Positions 37,456-45,548 of a stretch of 64,000 nucleotides of DNA are shown here, in pieces. The notes under the pieces were generated by a model. That model did not search any database. It was given only the letters and a program-made list of their open reading frames with translations, and had not been told where the DNA came from. The position numbers and the translations under genes are program-made. Position 1 is the stretch's first letter. Every line of letters begins with the position of its first letter. The stretch is from Aeromicrobium sp. Root344 (GTDB taxonomy: Bacteria > Actinomycetota > Actinomycetes > Propionibacteriales > Nocardioidaceae): contig NZ_LMDH01000001.1 of the NCBI RefSeq assembly GCF_001425755.1, positions 2,325,584 through 2,389,583 on the forward strand. Direction: 5' to 3'.

Positions 37456-38352
37456 GTGAAGGTTTTCCTCACGGGTGCGAGCGGAGTCATGGGCCGATCG
37501 TCCATCGCCGCGTTGCACCTCGCGGGCCACGACGTCGTGGGCCTCGCGCGTACGCCCCAGAGCGCCGCGCTGATCGCCGCGACCGGCGCCGAGCCGTGCC
37601 TCGGCGACGTGTTCGACCTCGACGCGATGGCCGCCGGCATGCAGGGCTGCGACGCGGTCGCCAACCTCGCGACCAAGGTGCCAGTCGGCACCGGCGCCCT
37701 GCGCCCGAGATCGCTCAAGGCGATCGACCGGATCCGGCTGCACGGGTCGCGGGTCGTCGCTGAGGCAGCGCAGCGTGCGGGCGTCGAGCGCATCATCCAG
37801 CAGAGCCTCAGCTTCATGTATGCCGACCTCGACGACGAGTGGATCGACGAGCACAGTCCCGTCGACGTGACCCACGCGACCGAGCCCGTCGTCGTCGCCG
37901 AGGGCAACGTCAAGGCGATCGAGGCGGCCGGAGGCACCGCGGTCAGCCTGCGGTTCGGCCTCATCACCGGCAACGACCCCAACTCCGCGTGGTTGTTCCG
38001 GCGCGCGGCGGCCGGGCGGGCGATCGGCCTCGGCGCTGAGTTGTCGTGGATGCACGTCATCCATCCCGACGACGTCGGATCGGCGGTCGTGCACGCGCTG
38101 ACCGCGCCGGGCGGGGTCTACAACGTCGGGGCTGAGCCGGTGCAGCGTCGCGACTACGTCGACACGATCGCGATGGCCGCCGGCCGGCGGCACGGTCACT
38201 TCCTGCCGGGGTGGGTCCTGCGGCTCGGCGGCGAGAAGCTGGAGATCCTCACTCGTTCGCAGCGGGTCAGCTCACAGCTGTTCAGCGACCGCACCGGCTG
38301 GCATCCCTATCACCCCAAGCTCACGCCGGACTGGTTCGATGACCTCGTCTGA
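37456..38352 (+). CDS. NAD-dependent epimerase/dehydratase family protein (extended SDR)
   Basis: 298 aa from a GTG with a good ribosome site (GGGAGAG). The Rossmann motif TGASGVMGRS is at the N-terminus, then GDVFDLDAMAAGMQGCDAV. The usual YxxxK dyad is not evident: the expected region reads QQSLSFMYADLDDEWIDE...EGNVKAIEA, so catalysis may differ. It is an atypical SDR like other actinobacterial NAD(P)-binding proteins. Substrate unknown. It overlaps the next small gene by 14 nt. Confidence 0.75.
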   Translation: MKVFLTGASGVMGRSSIAALHLAGHDVVGLARTPQSAALIAATGAEPCLGDVFDLDAMAAGMQGCDAVANLATKVPVGTGALRPRSLKAIDRIRLHGSRVVAEAAQRAGVERIIQQSLSFMYADLDDEWIDEHSPVDVTHATEPVVVAEGNVKAIEAAGGTAVSLRFGLITGNDPNSAWLFRRAAAGRAIGLGAELSWMHVIHPDDVGSAVVHALTAPGGVYNVGAEPVQRRDYVDTIAMAAGRRHGHFLPGWVLRLGGEKLEILTRSQRVSSQLFSDRTGWHPYHPKLTPDWFDDLV

Positions 38353-38527
38353 GCGTCCCGCCCAGCTCAGCAAGCACGAGCGGGAGCGCCGGCGGAGGGC
38401 CGCCGAGCTGCTCGGCGACCTGCTCCCCGACACGACGCGCGACGAGACCTCAGAGGGCTGGGGAGAGAAGGAGTCGTCGTCCCGCGACGACGACTACCTC
38501 CGCGACGTCCCGCCCCATCACGGCTAG
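38339..38527 (+). CDS. Small acidic/basic protein, function unknown
   Basis: 62 aa. A basic helix (SKHERERRRRAAELLGDLLP) is followed by a charged tail ending DDDYLRDVPPHHG. The start lies 14 nt inside the epimerase gene, so it is co-translated. Composition and in-phase overlap suggest a real small protein; no family is recognised with certainty. Its stop shares CTAG with convergent mscL. Confidence 0.6.
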   Translation: MTSSERPAQLSKHERERRRRAAELLGDLLPDTTRDETSEGWGEKESSSRDDDYLRDVPPHHG

Positions 38528-38922
38528 GGGCGACGCAGCAGCGCGTCCCTGATCTCGCGCAGGAGCGCGGTGTCCTCGGGCACGGCCTCGGGCTCGTCGG
38601 CACCAGGCCCGGGCTTGCGCATCGCCTGGAGCTTCTGCACCGGCACGACGATCGCGAAGTAGATGACGGCCATCGTCACGACGAAGACGATCAAGGCGTT
38701 GACGATCCCGCCGAGGTTGACGAACGTCGCCCCGCTGTCGGTGATCTGGAAGCCGAAGCCCTTGGAGTCTGCATCGCCACCGCCGACGCTGGCGACGATC
38801 GGCTTGACGAAGTTGTCTCCGAACGCCCCGACGAGCGTCGTGAACGCGACGCCGATCGCGATGCCGACGGCGAGGTCGACGACGTTGCCGCGCATCAGGA
38901 AGTCCTTGAAGCCCTTGATCAT
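38524..38922 (-). CDS. mscL: Large-conductance mechanosensitive channel
   Basis: 132 aa. The start IKGFKDFLMRGNVVDLAVGIAIGVAFTTLV is the MscL first helix, and the second helix (NALIVFVVTMAVIYFAIVVPVQKL) and acidic C-terminal helix follow. It opens under membrane tension to release solutes during osmotic downshock. Two in-frame residues upstream of ATG 38922 are not MscL-like. It is in the same neighbourhood as mscL of M. tuberculosis. Confidence 0.95.
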   Translation of the reverse strand: MIKGFKDFLMRGNVVDLAVGIAIGVAFTTLVGAFGDNFVKPIVASVGGGDADSKGFGFQITDSGATFVNLGGIVNALIVFVVTMAVIYFAIVVPVQKLQAMRKPGPGADEPEAVPEDTALLREIRDALLRRP

Positions 38923-38981
38923 GGTGCCCCCTACAGGTTGGGTGTGAGTCACTCGACCCTAGCGAGGGCGCGGGCCGGCGA

Positions 38982-39575
38982 CTAGGACGAGGTGATCACG
39001 CTGAATCGGGCCTCGAGAGCGGCTGTCGCCAGGGCCAGTGCGATCTTCTCGGTCGTGACGATGCCGACCGACACGACCTCGCTGTCGCCGCTGGACGGGG
39101 GCAGGGTGACGACCTCGACGGACCGCGCCACGACCTCGGCCTTGCTCTCGCCGTCGGGGTCCACCGCGATGACGTCGACCCGGTCGCCGACATGCAGGCC
39201 GGTGAGCCCGTCGGCCCGATCGACGCGGATCGTGGTGAGCACGGCGTCCTCGGCGTAGCCGGACAAGGCGTCGTCCTGAAGCACGCGATAGTCGGTGATG
39301 GCCTCGCCCGCGCGCATGGGCCCCGCGACCCGGCGGCCGATCGCGTCAGCGCGGACGAGCCCGTGCGACGGCCGGGCCGATGGTGGCACAGTCGTCGTAC
39401 GCACGTCGGATGCTGTCAGCACGTGCCCGCTGCGCAGGTCGCGACTCGTGACCAGCACGGCGGCGCCGTCGGGTTGCTGGCGCAGCGCGGAGAGAGCCGT
39501 CAGCACGGCGAGCCCGGCGAAGAGCGCGGCCAGGCTGCGACGGTGCTCGAAGACGAAGCGGTGGATCCGGTCCAT
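38982..39575 (-). CDS. SAF-domain protein, CpaB/RcpC-like
   Basis: 197 aa. One N-terminal helix (RSLAALFAGLAVLTALSAL) anchors a SAF domain: VLVTSRDLRSGHVLTASDVRTTTVP, then GRRVAGPMRAGEAITDYRV and LHVGDRVDVIAV. CpaB/RcpC proteins of Flp pili have this build, but this gene is 22 kb from the pilus genes and close to mscL. It may be an envelope assembly factor. Function uncertain. Confidence 0.75.
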   Translation of the reverse strand: MDRIHRFVFEHRRSLAALFAGLAVLTALSALRQQPDGAAVLVTSRDLRSGHVLTASDVRTTTVPPSARPSHGLVRADAIGRRVAGPMRAGEAITDYRVLQDDALSGYAEDAVLTTIRVDRADGLTGLHVGDRVDVIAVDPDGESKAEVVARSVEVVTLPPSSGDSEVVSVGIVTTEKIALALATAALEARFSVITSS

Positions 39576-39641
39576 GCCGGGACTCTAGGAAGTTCCGCGG
39601 CGCGGCGCTGAGCGCCATCCACAGCCGGAGGGAGCCGAAGC

Positions 39642-39950
39642 TCAGGCAGCCGATTCCTTGCCGGACTTCTTGGCCGGCGTGGAGCTCGACGACGACGAGT
39701 CGGACGAGGACGTGCTCGAGGAGGACGAGCTCTCCTTGGCGGCCGGCTTGGCAGCGTCGCTGGAGGACGAGCTGGACCGGCTGTCGTTGCGGTAGAACCC
39801 GGAGCCCTTGAACACGACACCCACCGCGTTGAAGACCTTGCGGAGGTCGCCGCCGCAGTTGGGGCACACGGTCAGCGCATCGTCGGTGAAGCTCTGCTGG
39901 ACTTCCAGCGCTTCTCCGCAGTCCTTGCACTGGTACTGGTACTTCGGCAC
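39642..39950 (-). CDS. FmdB-type zinc ribbon protein with serine-rich tail
   Basis: 102 aa from a GTG. The first 50 residues are an FmdB zinc ribbon with CKDCGE and CPNCGG (two CxxC), and KVFNAVGVVFKGSGFYRNDSR. The last 40 residues are nearly all Ser, Ala, Lys and Asp and probably disordered. Length and tail match the serine-rich Rv0991c-type protein found beside the 5-formyl-THF cyclo-ligase gene in mycobacteria, here 3.6 kb away. Rv0991c-like proteins are reported redox-regulated chaperones, so a protein-quality role is plausible. Confidence 0.85.
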   Translation of the reverse strand: MPKYQYQCKDCGEALEVQQSFTDDALTVCPNCGGDLRKVFNAVGVVFKGSGFYRNDSRSSSSSSDAAKPAAKESSSSSSTSSSDSSSSSSTPAKKSGKESAA

Positions 39951-40035
39951 GTCATGCTCCCGCTCGATCGATGGTGCACCCCAAGGGTACAGTTGCCCGC
40001 ACCGTGACCAGTCCTGTCCCTCCTGGAGCCCGTCG

Positions 40036-41400
40036 ATGACCGAATGGCTGCTCCTGGCCACGTCGTTGCTCCTGATGCTGGCGTGCGGGGTGTTCGTCGC
40101 GGCCGAGTTCTCGTTCGTCACGGTCGATCGCGCCACGATCGAGCGCGATGCGGAGGCCGGTGACAAGGGCGCCCAAGGCACCCTGCTGGCGCTGCGCACC
40201 CTGTCGACGCAGCTCAGCGGCGCCCAGCTCGGCATCACGATCACCAACCTCGTCATCGGTTTCCTCGCCGAGCCCGCCATCGGCAAGCTGCTGCACGATC
40301 CGCTCGAGTCCGCGGGCCTGGAGGGTGGCACGCTCAAGGGCGTCGCGTACGCCATCGCGCTCGTCGTGAGCACCGTCGTCACGATGCTGGTCGGCGAGCT
40401 GGTGCCCAAGAACTTCGCGCTGGCGCTGCCGCAGCGCACGGCGGCCGTCACGCAGTGGCCGCAGCGGATGTTCACCCGGGCGATGGCATGGCCGATCCGC
40501 GCGCTCAACGGTCTGGCCAACGCGATCCTGCGGTTGCTCGGCGTCGAGCCGCAGGAGGAGCTGCGCTCGGCCCGCTCGCCGGTCGAGCTGCGATCGCTCG
40601 TGCTGCGGTCGGCCCAGCAGGGCGCGATCGACGACGAGACCGCCGACCTGGTGGCCCGCAGCATCGCCTTCGGCGACCGCACCGCGGCCGACGTGCGTAC
40701 GCCCCGCGTCCGGGTGCACTTCCTCGAGGGCCGCGACACGGCGTACGACGTCATCGAGGCTGCCCGCCAGACCGGGCACTCCCGTTTCCCGGTGATCGGC
40801 AAGAGCCCCGACGACGTCATCGGGATCGTGCACATCAAGCGGGCGGTGGGCATCGAGCCCGACCGGCGGCGCAACGTACGGATCGCCGACATCACCGACC
40901 CCCCGACGATCGTGCCGGACAGCATCGAGCTCGACCCGTTGCTGGCGCTGCTGCGTGAGCAGGGCATGCAGATGGCGATCGTCATGGACGAGTACGGCGG
41001 CACCGACGGCGTCGTCACGCTCGAGGACCTGGTCGAGGAGATCGTCGGCGACATCGCCGACGAGCACGACCGGCTCTCGTCACGCAGCCGCCATCGCCGC
41101 GACGGCACCTGGTCGCTGTCGGGCCTGCTGCGTCCCGACGAGGTCGAGGAGCAGACCGGCGTCGCACTGCCCGAGGGCGAGGACTACGAGACGATCGCCG
41201 GCCTGATCCACGAGAAGCTCGGCCGCATCGCCACCCGCGGCGATGCCGTGACGTTGCACCTCGACCGGACCCCGGACGACGAGGAGGACGACCCCGAGCC
41301 GCTCGTCGTGACCCTCACGGTGGAGCGCATGGAGGGTCGCCGGATCGACCGGGTCTCGCTCACGGTCGACGACGAGGGCGACGGCGGTGATGACGCATGA
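40036..41400 (+). CDS. CNNM/CorC-family transporter (hemolysin C-like), first of a pair
   Basis: 454 aa. The DUF21/CNNM membrane domain covers about residues 1-200 (AAEFSFVTVDR, LSGAQLGITITNLVIGFLAEPAI, GELVPKNFAL), followed by two CBS domains (DEYGGTDGVVTLEDLVEEIVGDI) and a C-terminal CorC_HlyC domain. These proteins are linked to Mg2+/Co2+ efflux and ATP-Mg sensing. It overlaps the second copy by ATGA, so the pair is made together. Confidence 0.92.
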   Translation: MTEWLLLATSLLLMLACGVFVAAEFSFVTVDRATIERDAEAGDKGAQGTLLALRTLSTQLSGAQLGITITNLVIGFLAEPAIGKLLHDPLESAGLEGGTLKGVAYAIALVVSTVVTMLVGELVPKNFALALPQRTAAVTQWPQRMFTRAMAWPIRALNGLANAILRLLGVEPQEELRSARSPVELRSLVLRSAQQGAIDDETADLVARSIAFGDRTAADVRTPRVRVHFLEGRDTAYDVIEAARQTGHSRFPVIGKSPDDVIGIVHIKRAVGIEPDRRRNVRIADITDPPTIVPDSIELDPLLALLREQGMQMAIVMDEYGGTDGVVTLEDLVEEIVGDIADEHDRLSSRSRHRRDGTWSLSGLLRPDEVEEQTGVALPEGEDYETIAGLIHEKLGRIATRGDAVTLHLDRTPDDEEDDPEPLVVTLTVERMEGRRIDRVSLTVDDEGDGGDDA

Positions 41401-42449
41401 ACGGGTTCGTCGGAGTCCTGGTGACACTCGTCCTCCTGGCGCTCAACGCCCTGTTCGTGGCGTCGGAGTTCGCCTTGATCTCGGCCCGGCGCACTCAGCT
41501 CGAGCCCCGCATCCAGGCCGGTTCGCGGCCGGCCCGGATGGCGATGCGGGCGATCGAGAACATCACCCAGGTCATGGCCGCGGCCCAGCTCGGCATCACG
41601 ATCTGCTCGCTGGGGCTCGGCGCGGTCGGCGAGCCAGCCATCGCGCACCTCTTCGAGCCGCTCTTCGAGTCGCTGCACGTCCCGCACGGCGCGGTGCACC
41701 CGGTGTCGTTCGTCATCGCCATGACGATCGTGGTGTTCGCACACGTGGTCCTGGGTGAGATGGTCCCCAAGAACCTCGCACTCGTGGGGCCCGACCGCGC
41801 GGCGCTGATCCTCGGGCCGTTCATGCTGGCCGTCGTGGCGATCCTCAAGCCGTTCGTGGTGGCGCTCAACGGCACGGCCAACATGATCATCCGGCTGTTC
41901 CGCATCGAGCCCAAGGGCGAGGTCGCGTCGACCTACTCGCACGACGAGGTCGCCGGCCTGGTCGAGGAGTCGCGCCGCGAGGGCCTGCTCGACGAGGACG
42001 AGTACGACCTCGTCTCGGGGGCGCTGGACTTCCACGAGGGCACGGTCGACCAGGTGCTGCTGCCGAGCGCCGGGCTCGTGACGATCCCGCCGAGTGCGAC
42101 CCCGGTCGACGTCGAGCGGGCCTGTGCCGAGACCGGCTTCTCGCGGTTCCCGGTGCTCGACGGTACCGGCGAGATCGCCGGCTATCTCCACATCAAGGAC
42201 GTCCTCGAGACCGACGACGCGTCGCGGCTCGAGACGATCGCCGACAAGTGGCTGCGTCCGCTGGCCACGGTCGTCGCCGGCTCGGGGCTCTATGAGGCGC
42301 TCCGCACGATGCAGGCCCGGGGCTCGCACATGGCCCGCGTCGCCGACGAGTCCGGCGCGGTGCTCGGCGTCATCATGCTGGAGGACGTGCTCGAAGAGCT
42401 CGTCGGCGAGATCCGCAGCGCCGACGCCGCCGACGGCAGGCGCAGCTAG
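41397..42449 (+). CDS. CNNM/CorC-family transporter, second of a pair
   Basis: 350 aa. The same DUF21 domain (VASEFALISARRTQLEPR, AAAQLGITICSLGLGAVGEPAI, GEMVPKNLAL) and CBS pair (GFSRFPVL, GVIMLEDVLEELVGEI) are seen, but the chain stops after the CBS domains and lacks the C-terminal CorC_HlyC domain of its neighbour. The ATGA overlap with the first gene suggests a hetero-oligomeric transporter, a common actinobacterial layout. Confidence 0.92.
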   Translation: MNGFVGVLVTLVLLALNALFVASEFALISARRTQLEPRIQAGSRPARMAMRAIENITQVMAAAQLGITICSLGLGAVGEPAIAHLFEPLFESLHVPHGAVHPVSFVIAMTIVVFAHVVLGEMVPKNLALVGPDRAALILGPFMLAVVAILKPFVVALNGTANMIIRLFRIEPKGEVASTYSHDEVAGLVEESRREGLLDEDEYDLVSGALDFHEGTVDQVLLPSAGLVTIPPSATPVDVERACAETGFSRFPVLDGTGEIAGYLHIKDVLETDDASRLETIADKWLRPLATVVAGSGLYEALRTMQARGSHMARVADESGAVLGVIMLEDVLEELVGEIRSADAADGRRS

Positions 42450-42453
42450 CCGT

Positions 42454-42909
42454 TCACCTCCGGGGGTCGACCTCGTGGGCGTCGACGACGCGTTGCAGGC
42501 CCTTGGCGATGGCATCCTGCTGGGCTGCGGTGAGGTGCCGGCTGAAGTGCTGCTCGATGCCGGCGAGATACACCGGCGCAGCGGCCCGCCGGGCTGCCCG
42601 GCCCTCCGGCGTGATCCGGGCGAGCGTCGCCCGCCCGTCGTCGGGGTCCGGAACGCGTTCGAGGTAGCCGGCCCGCTCGAGCTCCGACACGAGCCGGCTC
42701 ACGCGCGTTCTCGAGAGCACGACGCGAGCGGCGAGGTCCTGCATGCGCAGCTGGCGGTCCGGCGCGGCGTTGAGCTCGAGGAGGACGTCGTACCAGGAGA
42801 GGGGGATCAGCTTGCGGTCCTGCAGATCCTGCTCGATCGCGCGCAGCGCGCGATTCTGCGCGCGGAGCACGGCCTGCCACGCGGCGACGGGATCTCGGTC
42901 TTCAGCCAT
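42454..42909 (-). CDS. MarR-family transcriptional regulator
   Basis: 151 aa. LRMQDLAARVVLSRTRVSRLVSELERAGYLERVPDPDDGRATLARITPEG is the MarR winged helix. It is divergent from a YceI gene, with two palindromes in the 85-bp gap that are good operator candidates. It converges on the CNNM gene with a 4-bp gap. Confidence 0.9.
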   Translation of the reverse strand: MAEDRDPVAAWQAVLRAQNRALRAIEQDLQDRKLIPLSWYDVLLELNAAPDRQLRMQDLAARVVLSRTRVSRLVSELERAGYLERVPDPDDGRATLARITPEGRAARRAAAPVYLAGIEQHFSRHLTAAQQDAIAKGLQRVVDAHEVDPRR

Positions 42910-42925
42910 GAGGCGAAACTACTAC

Positions 42926-42945
42926 TTGCGTGCGTCTGCACGCAA
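42926..42945. promoter_or_regulatory. Candidate MarR operator, TTGCGTGC-N4-GCACGCAA
   Basis: A perfect 8-bp inverted repeat. A second site, GTGTGCACAC, is at 42955-42964. Both lie in the gap between the divergent marR and yceI genes. Confidence 0.55.
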
Positions 42946-42994
42946 ATGTAAGGTGTGTGCACACGCACATAACAACTCGCGAAGGATGAAGATC

Positions 42995-43573
42995 ATGAGC
43001 ACTGCACACGTTGTCGAACAGGCCGAGCTGCCCGCCGCAGGCACCTGGGTGATCGATCCGGGCCACGCCGAGGTGGGCTTCGTCGGTCGCCACTTCGGGC
43101 TGACCAAGGTCCGCGGGCGCTTCACCGGTGTCGAGGGGACGGTCACGATCAGGGAGCCGCTCGACCTCTCGGAGGTCCACGTCGTCATCGACATGGCCAC
43201 CGTGAGCTCGGGCAGCCAGACCCGCGACGACCACTTGAGGTCGGAGGACTTCTTCGACGTCGCCAACCACCCGCAAGCCGTCTTCCGGTCCACCGGCGTC
43301 GTCGTCAGCGGAGCCGAGGCGCGCATGACGGGGGAGCTGACGATCAAGGGCGTGACCCGGCCACTGACGCTCGAGGCGGAGTACGTCGGCCACGCCACCG
43401 ACCCGTGGGGTGCTGAGCGCGCCGTCTTCAGCGCGGCAGGCACGATCAACCGCGAGGACTGGGGGCTGACCTGGAACATGGCGCTCGAGGCTGGGGGCCT
43501 CCTGGTCTCCAAGGAGATCCGTCTCGAGATCGAGGTCGAGCTCGTACGTCCGGACGCTGCGGACGGGGCCTGA
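42995..43573 (+). CDS. YceI-family lipocalin-like protein
   Basis: 192 aa. WVIDPGHAEVGFVGRHFGLTKVRGRF, RDDHLRSEDFFDVANHPQAVFRST, GELTIKGVTRPL and EDWGLTWN are YceI blocks. The fold is a lipocalin-like barrel that binds polyisoprenoid or amide lipids. No signal peptide is seen, so it is cytoplasmic. ATG 42995 has AAGGATG at good spacing; the ATG at 42986 is less well placed. It is probably controlled by the divergent MarR. Confidence 0.93.
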   Translation: MSTAHVVEQAELPAAGTWVIDPGHAEVGFVGRHFGLTKVRGRFTGVEGTVTIREPLDLSEVHVVIDMATVSSGSQTRDDHLRSEDFFDVANHPQAVFRSTGVVVSGAEARMTGELTIKGVTRPLTLEAEYVGHATDPWGAERAVFSAAGTINREDWGLTWNMALEAGGLLVSKEIRLEIEVELVRPDAADGA

Positions 43574-43588
43574 CGTCGCGGCGGAGGG

Positions 43589-44149
43589 TCAGGGCACGCG
43601 GAACAGGCCCGCCGGTGTGACCGCCATCTGCACGGGCACGTCGTGCGGCTCGTGCGGCAGCTCCGCCAGCAGCTCGTGGGTGAAGACCACGGCGCAGAGC
43701 GGTGCGCGTACGCCCTCGAGGGCGCGGTCGTAGTAGCCGGCCCCGCGGCCCAACCGGTGTCCTGCATGGTCGACGGCGAGCGCCGGGACGATGACCACGT
43801 CGCACGTCGTGAGCGCGTCGCGACCCAGGCGCTCGCCGGCCGGTTCGGGGATGCCGAGCGGCGTCGTGGTGAGGGGCGACGCTGGGTCGTACGCGACCCA
43901 GTCGAGGGTGTGGTCGTCGAGGCTCAGCGGCACGACGACTTCGATGCCCCGCTCGAGCAGGCCCGTGATCAGCGGGACCGTGCCGGGCTCGGACGGCATC
44001 GAGAGGTAGCAGGCGACTCGGGTGGCCCGCGCGACGACGGGGACCGCGAGCACGTGGAGCGCGATCGCTTCGGCCGCCTGCCTGCGCACCTCGGGGGCCA
44101 TGGCGCGACGCTTCGCGAGCAGGTCCAAACGCGCTTGATCCTTCGTCAC
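43589..44149 (-). CDS. 5-formyltetrahydrofolate cyclo-ligase
   Basis: 186 aa from a GTG. It returns 5-formyl-THF to the one-carbon pool using ATP. The phosphate-binding LGRGAGYYDRAL and the N-terminal AKRRAMAPEVRRQAAE are family marks. TAGCGT lies 6 nt before the start, inside a palindrome shared with the divergent UGPase gene. The neighbour order matches Rv0992c-Rv0993 of M. tuberculosis. Confidence 0.93.
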   Translation of the reverse strand: MTKDQARLDLLAKRRAMAPEVRRQAAEAIALHVLAVPVVARATRVACYLSMPSEPGTVPLITGLLERGIEVVVPLSLDDHTLDWVAYDPASPLTTTPLGIPEPAGERLGRDALTTCDVVIVPALAVDHAGHRLGRGAGYYDRALEGVRAPLCAVVFTHELLAELPHEPHDVPVQMAVTPAGLFRVP

Positions 44150-44155
44150 GCGCTG

Positions 44156-44165
44156 ACGCTAGCGT
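44156..44165. promoter_or_regulatory. Palindromic decamer ACGCTAGCGT, shared divergent -10
   Basis: TAGCGT on the plus strand (44160-44165) lies 7 nt before the UGPase ATG. TAGCGT on the minus strand (44161-44156) lies 6 nt before the cyclo-ligase GTG. The two hexamers overlap by the central TA, so both leaderless promoters would use the same ten base pairs. Confidence 0.55.
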
Positions 44166-44172
44166 ATGTGCA

Positions 44173-45543
44173 ATGTCGGGACTGGCGATGGCGCAGCAGC
44201 GCATGACGGAAGCTGGCGTGCCCCAGCGAGCGATCGATGTCTTCTCCTCCTTCTACGCCAAGCTCGAGCAGGGCGACAGCGGGATGATCCGCGAGGCCGA
44301 CGTCGACCCGCTCGACGGCATCGACCATGCCGGCTCGCTCCAGCTGAGCGACGAGGAGTGCCGCGCGGCGGCCGAGGTCACGGCGGTGATCAAGCTCAAC
44401 GGGGGCCTCGGCACCTCGATGGGCCTCGACAAGGCCAAGACGCTGCTGCCCGTACGACCCGACCTCACGTTCCTCGACGTCATCGTGGGCCAGGTCCGTC
44501 ACCTGCGCCAGACCCTCGACGTACGCCTGCCGTTGCTGTTCATGAACAGCTTCCGCACACGCGACGACACGCTCGCGGCGTTGGCGAAGTACGACGACCT
44601 CGAGGTCGAGGGCCTGCCGATCGACTTCCTGCAGAACCGCGAGCCCAAGCTGCGCGCAGACGACCTGACACCGGTCGACTGGCCGGCCGACCGCTCACTG
44701 GAGTGGTGCCCGCCGGGGCACGGCGACCTCTACACCGCGCTCGAGGTCTCCGGCATTCTCGACGCCCTGCTCGACGCGGGCTATCACTATGCGACGGTCT
44801 CCAATGCCGACAACCTCGGCTCGGCCCCCGACCCGGCGATGATGGGCTGGTTCGCCGCGTCGGGCGCGCCCTACGCCGCCGAGGTGTGCCGGCGCACGCC
44901 CGCCGACGTGAAGGGCGGCCACATCGTCGTCCGCAAGAGCGACGGCCGGCTCGTGCTGCGTGAGACCGCCCAGGTCGCACCGGAGGACGCCCCTGAGGCG
45001 GACGACCCGCAGCGGCACAAGTACTTCCACTGCAACAACCTGTGGTTCGACCTGCGCGTCATGAAGGCGACCCTCGAGGCGCGCGACGGCATCCTCGGAC
45101 TGCCGCTGATCCGCAACGCCAAGACCGTCGACCCGACCGATCCCTCGTCGACCAAGGTCGTGCAGATCGAGTCGGCGATGGGGGCGGCCGTCGAGGTGTT
45201 CGAGGGCGCCACGGCGATCGAGGTCGACCGGTCCCGGTTCCTGCCGGTCAAGACCACCAACGACCTCATGCTGCTGCGCTCCGACGTCTACGGCGTCGGC
45301 GAGGACTTCCGCGTACGTGCTCAGGTCAGCTCGGCGCCGCTGGTCGACCTCGACCGCCGGTTCTACACGACGATCGCCGACTTCGACGCCCGCATCCCGG
45401 AGGCTCCTTCGCTGGTCGACGCCACCTCGCTGACGGTCAAGGGTGACTGGCGCTTCGGCCGGGGGGTCACGGTGCGCGGCGACGCAGCGCTCGACGACTC
45501 CGGCGCGGCCCAGAGCGTCCCGGCGGGCGCCCAGTTAGGCTGA
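44173..45543 (+). CDS. UTP-glucose-1-phosphate uridylyltransferase, eukaryote-type UDPGP family
   Basis: 456 aa. It makes UDP-glucose for wall and storage polymers. The uridine-binding loop KLNGGLGTSMGLDKAKTLLPVR, HGDLYTAL, VSNADNLGS and KTTNDLMLLRSDVY are signatures of the UDPGP family, not of the short bacterial GalU family that occupies the equivalent locus in M. tuberculosis (Rv0993). ATG 44173 is set by the leaderless promoter. moeA starts 6 bp after its stop. Confidence 0.93.
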   Translation: MSGLAMAQQRMTEAGVPQRAIDVFSSFYAKLEQGDSGMIREADVDPLDGIDHAGSLQLSDEECRAAAEVTAVIKLNGGLGTSMGLDKAKTLLPVRPDLTFLDVIVGQVRHLRQTLDVRLPLLFMNSFRTRDDTLAALAKYDDLEVEGLPIDFLQNREPKLRADDLTPVDWPADRSLEWCPPGHGDLYTALEVSGILDALLDAGYHYATVSNADNLGSAPDPAMMGWFAASGAPYAAEVCRRTPADVKGGHIVVRKSDGRLVLRETAQVAPEDAPEADDPQRHKYFHCNNLWFDLRVMKATLEARDGILGLPLIRNAKTVDPTDPSSTKVVQIESAMGAAVEVFEGATAIEVDRSRFLPVKTTNDLMLLRSDVYGVGEDFRVRAQVSSAPLVDLDRRFYTTIADFDARIPEAPSLVDATSLTVKGDWRFGRGVTVRGDAALDDSGAAQSVPAGAQLG

Positions 45544-45548
45544 CTCGC

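Noticed and set aside
38982..39575. Assigning the SAF protein to the Tad pilus as CpaB
   Set aside because: It lies 22 kb from the pilus genes and beside mscL; only domain-level similarity is visible.
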